Source of the DNA: Hawksworthiomyces lignivorus
Taxonomy: Eukaryota; Ascomycota; Sordariomycetes; Ophiostomatales; Ophiostomataceae
Length of the DNA stretch: 27,227 bases
Assembly: GCA_002917075.1 (NCBI GenBank)
Contig: NTMA01000165.1
Coordinates: 1 to 27,227 of the forward strand
Direction of reading: 5' to 3'
Position numbers and translations under genes: made by a program. The notes beneath the pieces are model-generated. The model saw only the letters and a list, made by a program, of their open reading frames with translations, made no database searches and was not told where the DNA came from. Below are positions 1 to 10,834 of the stretch, in pieces; positions within the stretch are counted from its first letter, which is position 1; each line of letters opens with the position of its first letter.

Positions 1-1208
1 CCCCCCCCCCTTTCCCGCCCTTGATTCGACTGCCCTGGCTGCAGAGCAGGCGAGGCTTAATCTCAGCGTACTTTGTTTGGTGGGATGGCGATCGCGTCGC
101 GACGCCTCTCTCCCTTTGTGCTTCTTGTTTCCCAGCGAATTTTCTAGCGAATGGCCTGCATACCACGCGGTAAGGTGCCGGGAACGCGGAAGGATGACGT
201 TTTTGTGCATTTTCAAGCAAACGCTGTAGGCAGCTTGGCTGCTCGTATTGTTTCCTTTTCTATAGGTAGATGTGCAACAAGGAAAAGGGCCGACGGATGG
301 AAAGCGCTTCTTCTGGCTTGTGGCGCTCTTTACGAAACGTCGTCTTGTAGCGGACATATACGAGCAGCACTCTGTATTGCACATACATAAGCCTACGTAT
401 ATCACTGCGGCGGATCCGTTTGCGTATTGCATCGAAACGTCTCCACGACCAGCCGTTGGCGCACTTGGGGGAAACGGTGGACGGTTAAGTCACGTGCGAC
501 TAGAACGACTCTAAATGAAGGAAGCACGTCGTAAGCCTAGAGAGCAGGCTTCATGCTTTGCTGTGGACTGCATAACATACTATGACAGCGCCTCTGTGCT
601 TGCCAGGTAAGTTTCGTTTCAAAATCTCTTTGCCTAGTTGCCTGTTTATGCGGTAGCACACAGCATGGCTCATGGCTTCATGAGCTCCCAACAATGCGCA
701 TGCCTGCGGAGCCGTTAAAATGAAAAAAAAAAAAAAAAGCTCGGGGAGTCCGTCTACGTCACGTGTTGTAATTTGGATTGCCTTCACAAGACAAGATTGA
801 AGAATGCGAAAATGAAGGGATCATGAAAATACGCTCAAACAGACGCAGGTAGACTGCTGCGGGACACTTTGGCATGCAAGCATGAGGTGGCTTTTACTTA
901 GCCTGGCAGCTGTCCAGCCCCAAAAAGCCAGCGAAAAACGGTTGCTCGGCTGATGGCGGCGAGCCTGGATCGAGGCTTTTCGCTGCTGTCCAGTTGGCTG
1001 CTGGTCTCGCTAGCTCTTGTCCAGTTAGCTGTCCCGTAGGAAGCACCCCACTACGCCACACTTCAGCGAATCTGTATGGCTGAACGAGCACGCTCAGAGC
1101 GCACACAATGCCAGAGTATATTGCACTAAAACCAAGCAGCTTACTCGGCGCCCCTCCCTCCTCTCTTCTCTGTGCGTCTCTGGCTTCTCTGCGTCACTTT
1201 GTGAGTGA

Positions 1209-1224
1209 GTGTGTGTGTGTGTGT
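1209..1224. repeat. (GT)n dinucleotide microsatellite
   Basis: About eight GT units follow GTGAGTGA inside the pyrimidine-rich region upstream of the ATPase inhibitor gene. Confidence 0.9.
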
Positions 1225-1443
1225 ATCTCCGCGTCTCTGCAGTCTCTGCCTCTCTGCAGCCTCTTGGCGTCCTCTGGAACTCTTTATTCCGCTCTGCGTG
1301 AAATGCCCTTTTCCCGTACCCGAAATCCCCCCCCAACCAGAAAATCGTATGCTTTTTCTGCTATGCCCAATCACGCGTGATTTTCCGAACATTTGACTGA
1401 CGTCCATTCAATTCCTCGTTCCCACCACCTCCTCAAACAAAAC

Positions 1444-1459
1444 CACACACACACACACA
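1444..1459. repeat. (CA)n dinucleotide microsatellite
   Basis: About eight CA units lie some 100 bases upstream of the IF1 start codon, probably in its 5' UTR or core promoter. They are the reverse complement of the (GT)n tract 220 bases upstream. Confidence 0.9.
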
Positions 1460-1560
1460 AATATAAACACTATTGTTTCTCACCTGTTACCTCCCACACA
1501 ACGACTCTTTCTCCCACCTCAATTCTCTTCCCACCAATCTCCACCCCCAAGCTCGAAACA

Positions 1561-2163
1561 ATGCTTCGCCAATTCACCGCCCTTGCCCGCCCGACGACTC
1601 TCCGCAGTGTCACGGTCCGGACTTTTGCCACGACTTCCATCCGCATGGCCGAAGGTGATACCGGTGCTCCCCCCAAGACGGGCCAGGCGTGAGTTTCCAT
1701 CCCTTCTCTCCGATGTGCAGCAGCAGCCGGGGCACAGCTGGCATGAGAGCTCCTTTGGTGGAGGAAGCTGGATAGCCGTTCCGGTTCTCCGCAGCTAGCT
1801 GCCTGCTGGTTGCTGCACCTTTTTTTTCTTCTGTGTTTTTCTCAACTCGATTTGGGCACCCTTTCCCCCCCCCCATGCTGACCGATTTTGTTTGCAGCGA
1901 CGCTTTCCAGAAGCGCGAGCGCGCCCAGGAAGACTGGGCCATCCGCCAGCGCGAGAAGGAGAAGCTGCAGCAGCTGAAGCAGAAGCTCAAGGAGCAGCAG
2001 GCGCACCTCGAGCAGCTCTCCCAGCACATGTAAGCTCCTCTACCCCTCTCCCTATATTCTTCGGACACTCTGGACAACCTTGTTCCTCTCACGGCTGCAT
2101 CCCTTGCTGACACCTCTCTGCAGTGACGAGCTCACCAAGGAGCAGGGCGGCGAGCAGAACTAA
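1561..2163 (+). CDS. INH1: Mitochondrial F1F0-ATP synthase inhibitor IF1 (Inh1/Stf1 family)
   Basis: Three exons, 1561-1688, 1898-2029 and 2124-2163, give a 99-residue protein. The donors are GTGAGT and GTAAGC, the acceptors are TTTGCAG and CTGCAG, and the frame is continuous across both joins. Residues 1-29 are rich in Arg, Thr and Ala with no acidic residue, as in a matrix targeting sequence. The segment after that, with GDTGAP and the block AFQKRERAQEDWAIRQREKE, matches the minimal inhibitory region of Inh1/IF1. The C-terminal part (KLQQLKQKLKEQQAHLEQL) is a Lys/Glu/Leu coiled coil. In this family the protein binds the catalytic interface of F1 when matrix pH falls and blocks ATP hydrolysis. 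Its length is typical. The ATG is preceded by ACA and is the first in frame. The gene is convergent with NSP1. Family assignment is firm; choice between the Inh1 and Stf1 paralogue names is not. Confidence 0.93.
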
Positions 2164-3009
2164 GTTTTCTCCCCTCATCTGCCCAGTCTGCATACTGCCC
2201 GCCTCGCGAAGCTCCTATCTCCGATGAGAGACCTGGTGTAGTAGTAGAGAGCATCAACAAGTTACGGTTCAGTTTTGCTATATAGGTCAATTGCAAAGAA
2301 TAAAAAAAATGGAAAAGAAAGACAGGATAAAGTCCGGCATCACCCATTGGGTATGAGAAAGGAGACTTTTGGTCTGGGGTTGTGCAACGGAATTGCATGG
2401 CACGACGGTTTCTGTGGTCTAGTTCAACTTGAGCTCAGTACATAAGGCGAACAGATATGTACACTTCTTGGAACATGAACGACAAATGCATATTACCTCC
2501 CTGCTCTCGCAATTGCTTGCTCTCTCCTTATGAGTTCTCCTGCCCTTGACCCCCGGTAGAGTGAAAAATTGTGAAACTGGCCAATGGCAGCTCAGCCTTC
2601 TCGTTTTGAGTGACTTCTCCGCCATACCTCGTATTCCATGTATTTGCGTATTGCCTCATACAGAAAATTCAACGTGCAAAAACTAACAGTGAAAGACTTG
2701 AAAACGGTCAAAACGATTAAAACAATAGAATGTGCTATTTTCCTCTAAGTAAAAAACGAAAGAACAGTCCATTACGTTGTACATGGCGTGCCTATACGCC
2801 CCCTCCATAGCATACATACATGGTGTATTTTTTTGTGTCGGCTCTCTCCTCTGCTTTGTCTCTCACAGAGTTATCTTTTATACATGATGCATCCGGACCA
2901 GAAGCTTCTCCAAGTAGAAGAACAGAAACGCAGACAGCTCAAGAAAAGGGCAGGCAAATAAAGACAGAATTTACGCCTGGTGACAAAAAAAATTCCCGCA
3001 CTCCTTCTT
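2164..3009. other. Convergent 3' intergenic region (IF1 / NSP1)
   Basis: This stretch lies between the stop codons of two convergent genes and should hold both 3' UTRs. I see no coding signal. Base composition is lower in GC than the flanking genes, with several A-rich stretches between 2690 and 2760. Confidence 0.6.
2299..2304 (+). promoter_or_regulatory. Possible polyadenylation signal of IF1
   Basis: AATAAA, followed by more A residues, lies about 136 bases after the IF1 stop codon. The position is plausible, but fungal poly(A) signals are loosely defined. Confidence 0.4.
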
Positions 3010-5404
3010 TTACCGCCGTCCCATGTACGACCGGTAGAAGCTCTCGGCGGCGTCGTTCTCCAACCCGCCGTGGCCGCCATGGCCGCTGCCGACGCCGACG
3101 CCGCCCTCTGCCTTCTTGGCTGCGGCCACCTTGGCCTGCACGGCCGCAGCGTTGGTGTCGATCCACTGCAGCTGGCTCAGGTGGCCGTTGAGCACGCGCA
3201 CGATCTGGCTCAGCTAGAGGTTGTGGGTTAGCATGATGCGTCTGTAGAGGTTCAAAAACCAAAAGAACAAAAAAAAAAACAAGGGTGGGGAAACAGGGGG
3301 GTCAACCTACAGGGTCGTCCGTCTTGCCAGTCTTGCTCAGCGTGCCTGAGATGTCGTTGATCTCCTTGATCATCTTGGCGAGGTCCTTGCCCATGTCGTC
3401 CATGCGGTCGATGAGGCGCTCGGCCAGCTTGTAGGTGCGCTCGCGCTCCTGGTCGGGCCCGGTGAGCTGCTGCTGGGACAGCGCCTGGGACGACGACGAC
3501 GCGGGCTGCTGCTGCTGGTCGGCCGGAGACGGCTCGGCGCCGCCGGACGCGGCGGCCTGGCGGCTGAGCAGCTCCTCGGCCTCGCGCTCGTAGCGGTCGA
3601 GCCAGGCAGCCAGCTCGTCCTGCTGGCTCTCGACGGCCTGCAGCTGGCGGTCGATCTCGTTGCTGGCGCGCTCGGCCTCGTACGTCTCAAGGTACAGGCG
3701 CTGGATCTTCTCGCCGTTGTCGACCAGCTTCTGGTCCCACTCCTTGACGCGTGCCGCCTGCGCCTGGAACTCGCGCTGGTACTTGTCCAGGTCCGTCGCC
3801 CACCGCCCGATGATCTCGTCCATGGTGCGGTTCTTGAGCCGCGCCAGCTGCGACGCCGGCCCCGCCGTTGAGCTGCCAAACGCCGACGGCGCGGCGGCAG
3901 TCGTTGTGCCTGCAGCGGCAGTCGTCGTCGTGCCGGTAGCGGCCGTAGTGCCAGCAGCAGCAGTCGCAGGCGTGGCGGCAGCAGCAGCGGGAGCGGTTGT
4001 CGCGGCTCCCGGCTTGGCCCCGAACAGGCTGCTGCCTGTGGTCGCTGCAGCGGCAGCGGGTGCCGCCGTGGACGCCGGGGCAGTGGAGGCAGGCGCGGCT
4101 GCCGGGGCGGCGCCGCCAAAGAGGCCGCCGCCCGCGGCCGGGGCAGTCGTGGTGGCCGTGGTCGCCGCCGCTGGCTTCGCGCCGAACAGAGATGACGCCG
4201 TGGGCGCTGCTACCGTCGTTGTCGCAGCCGCTGGTGCAGCAGCAGACGAAGCCGCAGCCGCGCCGCCGCCTAGGCCTCCAAACAGGCCACCGGCGGCAGC
4301 TGGGGCAGCCGTGGTCGTGGCTGCTGCCGCCGGCTTGCTAAAGAAGCTGCTGGCGGCAGTCGGCGCCGCGGCTGGTGTGGCCGCGGCTGGCGTGGTCGCG
4401 GCAGGCGTCTTGGAAGCACCGCCGAATAGGCCACCGGCCGACGCCGTAGATGGTGTCGAAGAAAAGAGGCCCCCAGATGCGTTAGCGCCAGACGTGGCAG
4501 GCGTGGCAGCTGCAGCGGAAGCGCCGCCGAACAAGCCACCTGTTGGTGTTGTAGTGGCGGGCTTGGATAGCAGAGAAGGCGCGCTCGTGGCCGGCACTGC
4601 TGTGCTAGGTGTGGACGAGAACAGGCTCGGCTTGGCCGTTCCCGCCTGCGTGCCGGCGCCGCCAAATAGGCCGCCCGCGGGTGTTGTGCTGGCTGCGGTT
4701 GTGGCAGGCGTTGTCGAGGACAGGCCGCTGAAGAGGCCGGTCCCCGGCTTGGTCGTCGTGGGTGGTGCGCCCGCCGGCGTGGTTGAGCCTAGACCGCCAA
4801 ACAGAGGCTTGGCCGGCGTCGCTGCCGTAGCCGCCAGGGACGGCGCGCCCCCAAACAGGCCGCCACCCGTAGATCCTGCCGTCGTCGTGGCTGTCGTACC
4901 TGCGGCTGGCGTGCTGGCGGCCGTTCCAAATCCTGAAAATGAAGGGGTCGTGCTGGCTCCACCCGTGCCACCGCCAAACAGGCCCGTTGAGGGCGCGGCC
5001 GTCGTGGTGGGCGTGCTTCCTGCTGTCGAACCAAAGCTGAACGAAGCGGCCGGCTTAGGCGATGCGGCGGCGCCACTAAAGAGCCCGCCGGAGCTGCTGG
5101 GAGCACTTGTCGTCGGTGTCGAGCTGAAGAAGCCGCCACCGCCCGTCGTCGAGGCGCCTCCAAAGAGTGGCTTGCCTGCGCCCCCGGCAGCTGCTGTTGT
5201 CGAGCTGCCCAGCGAGCCAAACAGGCCACCGCCGGTGGTCGTCGCCGGCTTGTTTGCGGCCGTGCCCGCGCCGCCTGATGCGGTCGAGCCAAAGGAGAAG
5301 GATGGCGTGCCGCTGCCGGTGCCTCCAAACAGGCTGGTTGCTGTGGTGGTCGGGGTGGACGAGCCGGCCGTGGAGGCAGGTGCGCCAAAGTTAAATGATG
5401 ACAT
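3010..5404 (-). CDS. NSP1: Nucleoporin NSP1 (FG nucleoporin, Nup62 homologue)
   Basis: Two exons on the minus strand, 5404-3311 and 3213-3010, encode 765 residues; the 97-nt intron has a GTAGGT donor and CTCTAG acceptor in phase 0. Residues 1 to about 520 form an FG domain that starts SSFNFG and contains about 18 FG motifs (mostly GLFG, SLFG, PLFG and FSFG) separated by Ala/Thr/Pro/Ser/Gly spacers. From about residue 521 (SQLARLKNRTMDEIIGRW) the protein becomes the conserved coiled-coil Nsp1_C domain. The second exon begins LSQIVRVLNGHL and includes QLQWID. In yeast, Nsp1 anchors through this domain in the Nup57-Nup49 and Nup82 complexes, while the FG part forms the permeability barrier and binds karyopherins. 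The tail has a short Gly/His/Val-rich stretch (GVGVGSGHGGHGG). The ATG at 5404 is the first in frame. Confidence 0.93.
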
Positions 5405-6401
5405 GGTGGAGGACGAGCAGATGAGTTCTAGCAGAAACGACAATGACAGAGTCGAGGACTGAAGACAAAGAGGGATTGTCCTCTGCGTAGATGCGTTTCA
5501 CAGGCGATGGGACGCCCCTGCTGCCGTCTTCGGGCTCGCCTCGCTTTCAGGGAAATAGATAGGTCGGTTCTATCAGAGAGCAACTGAGGCTGGATGTCAG
5601 AAGCTAGAAGCACATTTGCTAGGGAACTGTTAGGGAACAGCAACGAAAGCAAAGAAGCTACATACCTTTTTGTTCCCCTTTTGAATGCACAGGTCGCTGC
5701 AATGAATTCACTTAATGCAGCTGTGGATAAGCCTTCCAGGAGCTGCCCAAAGTCCACAGGGTCGTCGTTGATGGGGAAGCTTTGCTGATGGGCAAACAAA
5801 ACAATAGTAAGGAAATAAAAAAAAAAAATGCAACAAAACGCGACAACAAGCTCTCAGGGCGGTTAGGCGTGCGCGCGACCCGTTTAGTGCACTTCTGGTT
5901 GGTAGAAGAGCAGCGGGCTGTCCACTGTTGGAAGGTGCGACCCACTTTTACTCCTTTGCCCGACATTGGCAGGAGCAGCAGCAGCAGCAGTAGCAACAGG
6001 CGGCAGCCATGATTACATAACCCAAAGCAGGGCGGCCAACAGGCCAGGGCGAGATTGGTCTAGGCTTGGAGGGTAGTGAGATAGATGCACCTCAGCGGGC
6101 GAAACAGCTGCTGGCCAGAACTGAGGACAGCCAAGCCCTCTCCATCTTCGCCAGTCGTCTACAAATAGGCCCAATACATCTCTTTCCGCCTGCGAGGCGG
6201 ATGTTCTCTGGGCCTGAAAGCACAGAGAAAATATAAGAGAGGTTGTACAAGAGAAGAAGAGAAGGCTGTGCTCCACTCGGCTTTGCTTCGTATACCGACA
6301 ACTGTCCATCTCCTGCCCCCTCTTCGCCGGTGGCTGGCCCATCTTCAGTTACTTTTTGGTGTCCAGCGTTCTCTTGCTTGCCTACGAAGCCAACCTACAC
6401 A
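5405..6401. promoter_or_regulatory. Divergent promoter region between NSP1 and the acidic DFGDF-motif gene
   Basis: About 1 kb separates two divergent start codons, so both promoters and 5' UTRs must lie here. Contents seen are an A-rich run at about 5816-5828, an interrupted (CAG)n/(GCAGCA)n tract at about 5969-6000, and a TATA-like ATATAAGAGA at 6231-6240, about 170 bases before the plus-strand ATG. No convincing gene is present. Confidence 0.5.
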
Positions 6402-8276
6402 ATGTCGAACAGACGGGACAGTCTATCGCCTCCTGAGCGAGTTCATATCGACGATCCAGGGGCACACGAGTTGGGTAAGTAGCACTGGCTGGGACGAGCT
6501 AAATGAGCGGAGAGGACTAAGAATGAACCACCTGGCTAACAACGTACGCCTTGCTAGACTCGGAGTCGGATGACCACTTCTCCGATGCTCAGTCAGGGCC
6601 TGCGGAGTCGCCCAGGAATTCGCCAATTCCTAGAACGCGCGTAGAGAAGGTCAGCGACGACCCGTCGTACGGCGAGGTCCCCGGCACCGAGGCTTACCGC
6701 CTGCGCGAGGGGGACGCCGAGCCCGATGAGATTGCCATCATCCCAGACCGCGAAGTGAGCGGCAGCGGCGGCAGCAGCGGCGAGGCGTTGTCTTCCCCTG
6801 TCGAGCGGCCCAGCACGCCGGGCGGCCACCCAATCCCCAAGACGGTGCTGGAGGAGTCGGTTGACGGCGACGGGGCTAAGACGCCTGACGGGAAGAAGCA
6901 TGAGTCGGATCCCCTTCCGGACTTGGTCGTGAAGGCGGACGGGACGCTGGAAGGCGGCACAAGCGTGAATGGTACGAATGCGTAGATGACTTTGGAGGAG
7001 GGGGGAGGATCTTCCCTTTTTGGCTCTCTGGGCTCTCACTCTGTCCCACTCTACTGTCCCCCACCCCCTTCTGTTTGTGTCCCTCTCTCTCTCTTTTTTT
7101 TTCTTTTGTGCAAGATGTTAACTGTTGTGGTCGCTGTCCGTAGTTGATTCTCCAATACCATCACCTGCTTTAAGCAACCCTGACTCTAGTCCCTCTCGAC
7201 GAAGATCGTCGACTCTGAAGGGCCCCACCTCCCCTCTCCCGCGCAGTGCTGGCACGGCGGCTGCCCCAGGTGCTGCAGAGGCTGGGTTTGCGGAGTATGA
7301 CGAGAATGACGATGAAGAAGAAGCTGCTGACGGCTTTGGAGACGACTTTGACGACTTTGAAGAGGGCGGCGAGGGCGGCGAGGACGATTTTGGCGATTTT
7401 GATGACGGCTTCCAAGAGCCGCCGCCAGCACCAATAGCAGCAGCAGCAGCACAACCACCACCACAACCTCCACCTTCACAACAGCCTGCTGCCGGACCGC
7501 CGCCACTGTCCTTCCCCATCCCCGACTTTGATGACCTGGACGGCGACGACGTGGTCAAGACCACGGCGCCCTACCTCAACGGCCTCTACGCGACCGACGA
7601 CGGCCTGCCGGCGCCGCAGCCGCTCAGTAATTCTGTCTTTTTGACTCCGCGCAGCGCCTCGCTGTGGTCGCAGCTGGTGGCGCCGCCGCCGCTGCAGCCG
7701 CCGGACTGGGTCCGCAGCCGCATCCGGCGCATGTTTCTGGTGAGCCTGGGCGTGCCCGTCGACCTGGACGAGATCCTGCCGGCCTCCAAGCAGAAGAAAC
7801 TGGTGCTGCCGTCGCTGTCTGTGCGCCGCGATTCGCCGCGCACGTCCAGCGACGGCCGCTCTCCAAACGCCACATCTGGCGGCGGCGGTGGGGCCGCCAA
7901 CAACAGCGTGGCCCGGCTGAAGCAGGGCGGCAACGGGTCCAATTCGAGCGTGGACTCGCAGGGCAACGGCGGCAGCCGCTCAAAGGAAGGCGGCAGCGGG
8001 TCGGCGGCTTCGCGCAAGCGCAAGGGCCCGCCGCCGCCGCCGGACCTGGACCTGGTGGCAGGGCAGCAGCTGTGCGCGACTACGGACGAGGCGCTGGACG
8101 GCATGACGGACGCGGAGCTCCGGGCCCACGTGCGGCGGCTGGAGGCGCTCGAGGGCGCCGCTAAGGAGGTGTTGGCCTACTGGACCAAGCGGACCGACGA
8201 GAAGATCGGCGACCGCGAGGCGTTCGAGGGCGTCATCGAGAACCTGGTGGCGCATGCGCGGAAGACGCGCAAGTGA
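6402..8276 (+). CDS. Acidic DFGDF-motif protein, possible aftiphilin/Laa2-like clathrin accessory protein
   Basis: Three exons, 6402-6474, 6558-6971 and 7144-8276, give 539 residues. The donors are GTAAGT and GTACGA, the acceptors are GCTAG and CCGTAG, both in phase 1. Residues 1-200 are Ser/Pro/Asp-rich and look disordered. Residues about 213-256 are very acidic and contain GFGDDFDDFEE and DDFGDFDDGF. A Pro/Ala/Gln stretch follows. Residues about 307-376 look like the best conserved block (SLWSQL, PPDWVRSRIRRMFLVSLGVPVDLDEILP). The last 65 residues are charged and probably helical. DFGDF-type repeats in acidic segments bind AP-1/GGA gamma-ear domains in aftiphilin, gamma-synergin and yeast Laa2; that resemblance is the only basis for the suggested role in clathrin/AP-1 traffic. 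The second donor could instead be GTGAAT at 6965, but only 6972 keeps frame with the acceptor. Confidence 0.6.
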
Positions 8277-8928
8277 AGGAGCCGAGAGAGGACAAAATAA
8301 CGAAAAGAAGGAGGAGATATATTCTTACAGAAAAAGCCGGAACGGCACGACTAGCTCACATGAAATGAGAGGGTAAAAAAACAGATAGAAAGCACTTTTT
8401 ATTTTGAGGCGATTACACAAAAATAATACTACTGGAAAGCAAGACATACCCCCTATATCAAGTCTTGTTTGGAATCGACCAATTTTTTTCTTCTTTATTT
8501 CCTCTGCAATCTAAATTTGTATACAGCGCTTTGATCTTGTAGATGTCATCGTCTGGCCCTTTTCATCCCTATCACTCTACTTCGGCGCGAAATGGCCACC
8601 TCGTGTGCGGCCACCCTTTTGCCTCTAGTTTGAATGCTCCCATGTCCTTTCTTACAAGACTGCTGCTTCGTCACGTCATCCAATGTGAGAGTAAACGCAG
8701 TCGACCCAGGGAAAAAAAGGGACCGCCTTTTCTTTTCCTGCATGCCATCTCCTGGCACAGCATAAAAGACTTCTGGTTCTCATTGCCCACAAAAGTATAA
8801 AAAATGCCAAACGCTTTTGATTCGTTTCTCGCCGTCTACCCCCCTAATATATTTTCCCATGAGGAACCAAAAAGATGACGCACACTCCGCCCAAGATGCC
8901 CTTCCAGTACCCAAAAAAGGAAAAGAAC
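8277..8928. other. Convergent 3' intergenic region
   Basis: This stretch lies between the stop codons of the acidic protein gene and eIF2-gamma, which converge. It is rich in A and T with no coding signal, and is expected to hold two 3' UTRs. A TTTATT (AATAAA on the minus strand) near 8495 could serve eIF2-gamma, but it lies more than 400 bases past that stop. Confidence 0.5.
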
Positions 8929-10565
8929 TTAAGGCATAGTCGGCTCCAATACGACACCGCTGGGAACTGTTAGTACCGTGTGACAAAAAAACAGAAAACA
9001 GTCAAATGACAAGGGGAAAAGTAAGGGGAGATTGCTTACGCCGTGATGGTGGCCCAGCCGATCAGCCGCCAGTGCTTGTCGATGCGCCGGCTCAGGGCGA
9101 CCTTCTCGCCGATGTTGGTGCAGGTGGGGCTGGTGAGGACGAGCTTGGCGGCGTCGTTCTTGATGGCGGCGACCTTGGCGCCGGTGGAGGTGGAGCCGAT
9201 GTTGACCATGATGGCCTCGTTCTTGGCGAGCTTCTCGACCTTGGCCTGCTTGCCGTCGGCGGTGCGGACGCCGAGCAGGCGGCGCAGCAGGTAAAAGTTG
9301 ACCTCGATCTCGCTGTAGATGTCGGGCAGGCGGCCCTTGAGGCCGAGCACGAAGCCGACCAGGCGGTCGGCGCGGCACAGCGTGGGGTCGATGTGGGTGC
9401 CGACGCCGATGAGGCCGCCGGGCACGGCGTACTTGAGGTCGTTGGACTCGGAGTTGAGCGACACGATGCGGCTGAAGATGGGCGTGCAGTGCAGCTGGCC
9501 GGCTTCGTCGCGCGTGACCAGACCGGGGCGGATCTCGATCTCGTCGCCCAGCTTGAGCACGCCGTGCAGGATGCTGCCACCGGCGACGCCGCCCTTGAGC
9601 TCGTCGACCTCGGCGCCGGGCTTGTTGACGTCAAACGAGCGGATGACGATCATCTGCGGGTCCATGGTGAAGTCGCGCGGCGGCACGGGGATCGTGTTGA
9701 CCAGGTTGTCCAGCACGGCGTCGATGTTGATCTTGAGCTGGGCCGAGATGGGCACGATGGGCGACTTGGCCGCCACGGTGCCGCGGATGAACTTGAGGAT
9801 CGACTCGTGGTGCTGCTGCGCCGTCTCCTCGCGCATCAGGTCCACCTTGTTCTGCAGGATGATGACCTTGTCCAGCTTCATGATCTGGATGGCCGCCAGG
9901 TGCTCCGACGTCTGCGGCTGCGGGCACGTCTCGTTGCCGGCGATCAGCAGCAGCGCCGCATCCATGACGGCGGCGCCCGACAGCATGGTGCTCATCAGAA
10001 TGTCGTGGCCGGGGCAGTCCACAAACGACACGTGCCGCAGCAGCCGGTATGTGCCGCCGCAGCCCTCGCGCTCGCACGCCGGGTCCACCTCCTTGTCGCT
10101 CTTGTAGCTGCGGTAGCACGTCGGCCGCGGGCAGGCCGGGTTGTCGCACTTGTAGATCTTGGCGTTGGCATAGCCCAGCTTGATGGTAATGTTGCGGATC
10201 AGCTCGTTCTTGAACCGAATCGTCTGCACCCCCGAGATGGCCTTGACCACCGTCGACTTGCCGTGCGCCACATGGCCGATCGTGCCGATGTTGATGGTCG
10301 CCTGCCGCGCGATAATCTCAGGCGTCAGCGGCGACAGCGTGCTCACGTCCAGGTCCTTGGGGTCTGTCTGCGGCGGCAGGTATGGCTTCTGCACGGCCGG
10401 CTCTGCGGGGACTGCGCTCGCCGCGCTCTTCTTCAGCGCCGACTTGAGCGGCTTCTCGTCCACCTCTGCGTCGGACACGTCCTGCGGGTCGAGGCCAGGG
10501 GAGCCCGGGCCAGAGTCAGAGTCGGACTCCACTTCCGGGTCGTACTTATCGCCGTTGGATGCCAT
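8929..10565 (-). CDS. GCD11: Translation initiation factor eIF2 subunit gamma (GTPase, Gcd11)
   Basis: Two exons on the minus strand, 10565-9040 and 8959-8929, give 518 residues, close to the 527 of yeast Gcd11. The 80-nt intron has a GTAAGC donor, a perfect TACTAAC branch point and a TTCCCAG acceptor. The short last exon adds GVVLEPTMP, matching the usual family ending; without splicing the protein would stop at ITA. The G domain shows G1 GHVAHGKST (97-105), G3 DCPGH (183-187), G4 NKVD (239-242) and G5 SAQ (about 274). A zinc-ribbon insert has Cys 140, 145, 164 and 169. Domains II and III follow, ending [12 protein letters not shown]. The first 85 residues are an acidic Ser/Asp-rich leader typical of fungal orthologues. 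The protein binds GTP and Met-tRNAi in the eIF2 ternary complex. It is convergent with its left neighbour. Confidence 0.97.
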
Positions 10566-10823
10566 GATTGCTGTTCTGCTCTTCTCAGTATCGTGTTGTT
10601 TGGATTCGTCTCGTCAGGTTCGGAAAGAAGAGGAACGGCAATTTTTTCTTGTATTTGCTTCTCGCGAGGCTGCGTCGAGGTCGTTTCGTGATATCTCGTT
10701 TGCTGTGGTGTATTTTTTTTCCGTCCTTTTGCAGGTTAAAATTTCGTGTGCAGCGCAACCAAATGGTGGGGTTGGTGGGTGGCGGCTGCCCAGTGTGACT
10801 CGGCGCTAGTCCTCTTCAAGCCT

Positions 10824-10834
10824 GATAAGATAAG
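10824..10834. promoter_or_regulatory. Tandem GATA-factor-like sites upstream of eIF2-gamma
   Basis: GATAAGATAAG contains two overlapping HGATAR-like cores about 260 bases upstream of the eIF2-gamma ATG. Fungal GATA factors (AreA/Nit2, SreA families) bind such paired sites, but no function can be shown from sequence. Confidence 0.25.

Larger units (their letters stand above)
1..1560. other. Gene-free left edge and IF1 upstream region
   Basis: No convincing coding region is seen here; the open frames are short, overlap on both strands and resemble no family I know. The window opens with ten C. A run of about 17 A lies near 722-738. From about 1140 to 1560 the plus strand is strongly pyrimidine-rich (repeated TCTCTG/CTCTGC units), as is common in core promoters and 5' leaders of highly expressed fungal genes, so this part probably contains the IF1 promoter and 5' UTR. 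A (GT)n tract (about 1209-1224) and a (CA)n tract (about 1444-1459) lie inside it. Confidence 0.6.

Noticed and set aside
3660..5462. 600-codon open frame on the plus strand opposite NSP1
   Set aside because: It is the antisense of a GC-rich Ala/Thr/Gly repeat region, so stops are rare. Its product is only Val/Ala/Pro repeats, while the minus strand encodes a clear Nsp1.
9006..10691. 561-codon plus-strand frame opposite eIF2-gamma
   Set aside because: It is the antisense shadow of a highly GC-biased conserved gene; its composition (Asp, Val, Leu, His, Arg-rich) is artefactual.
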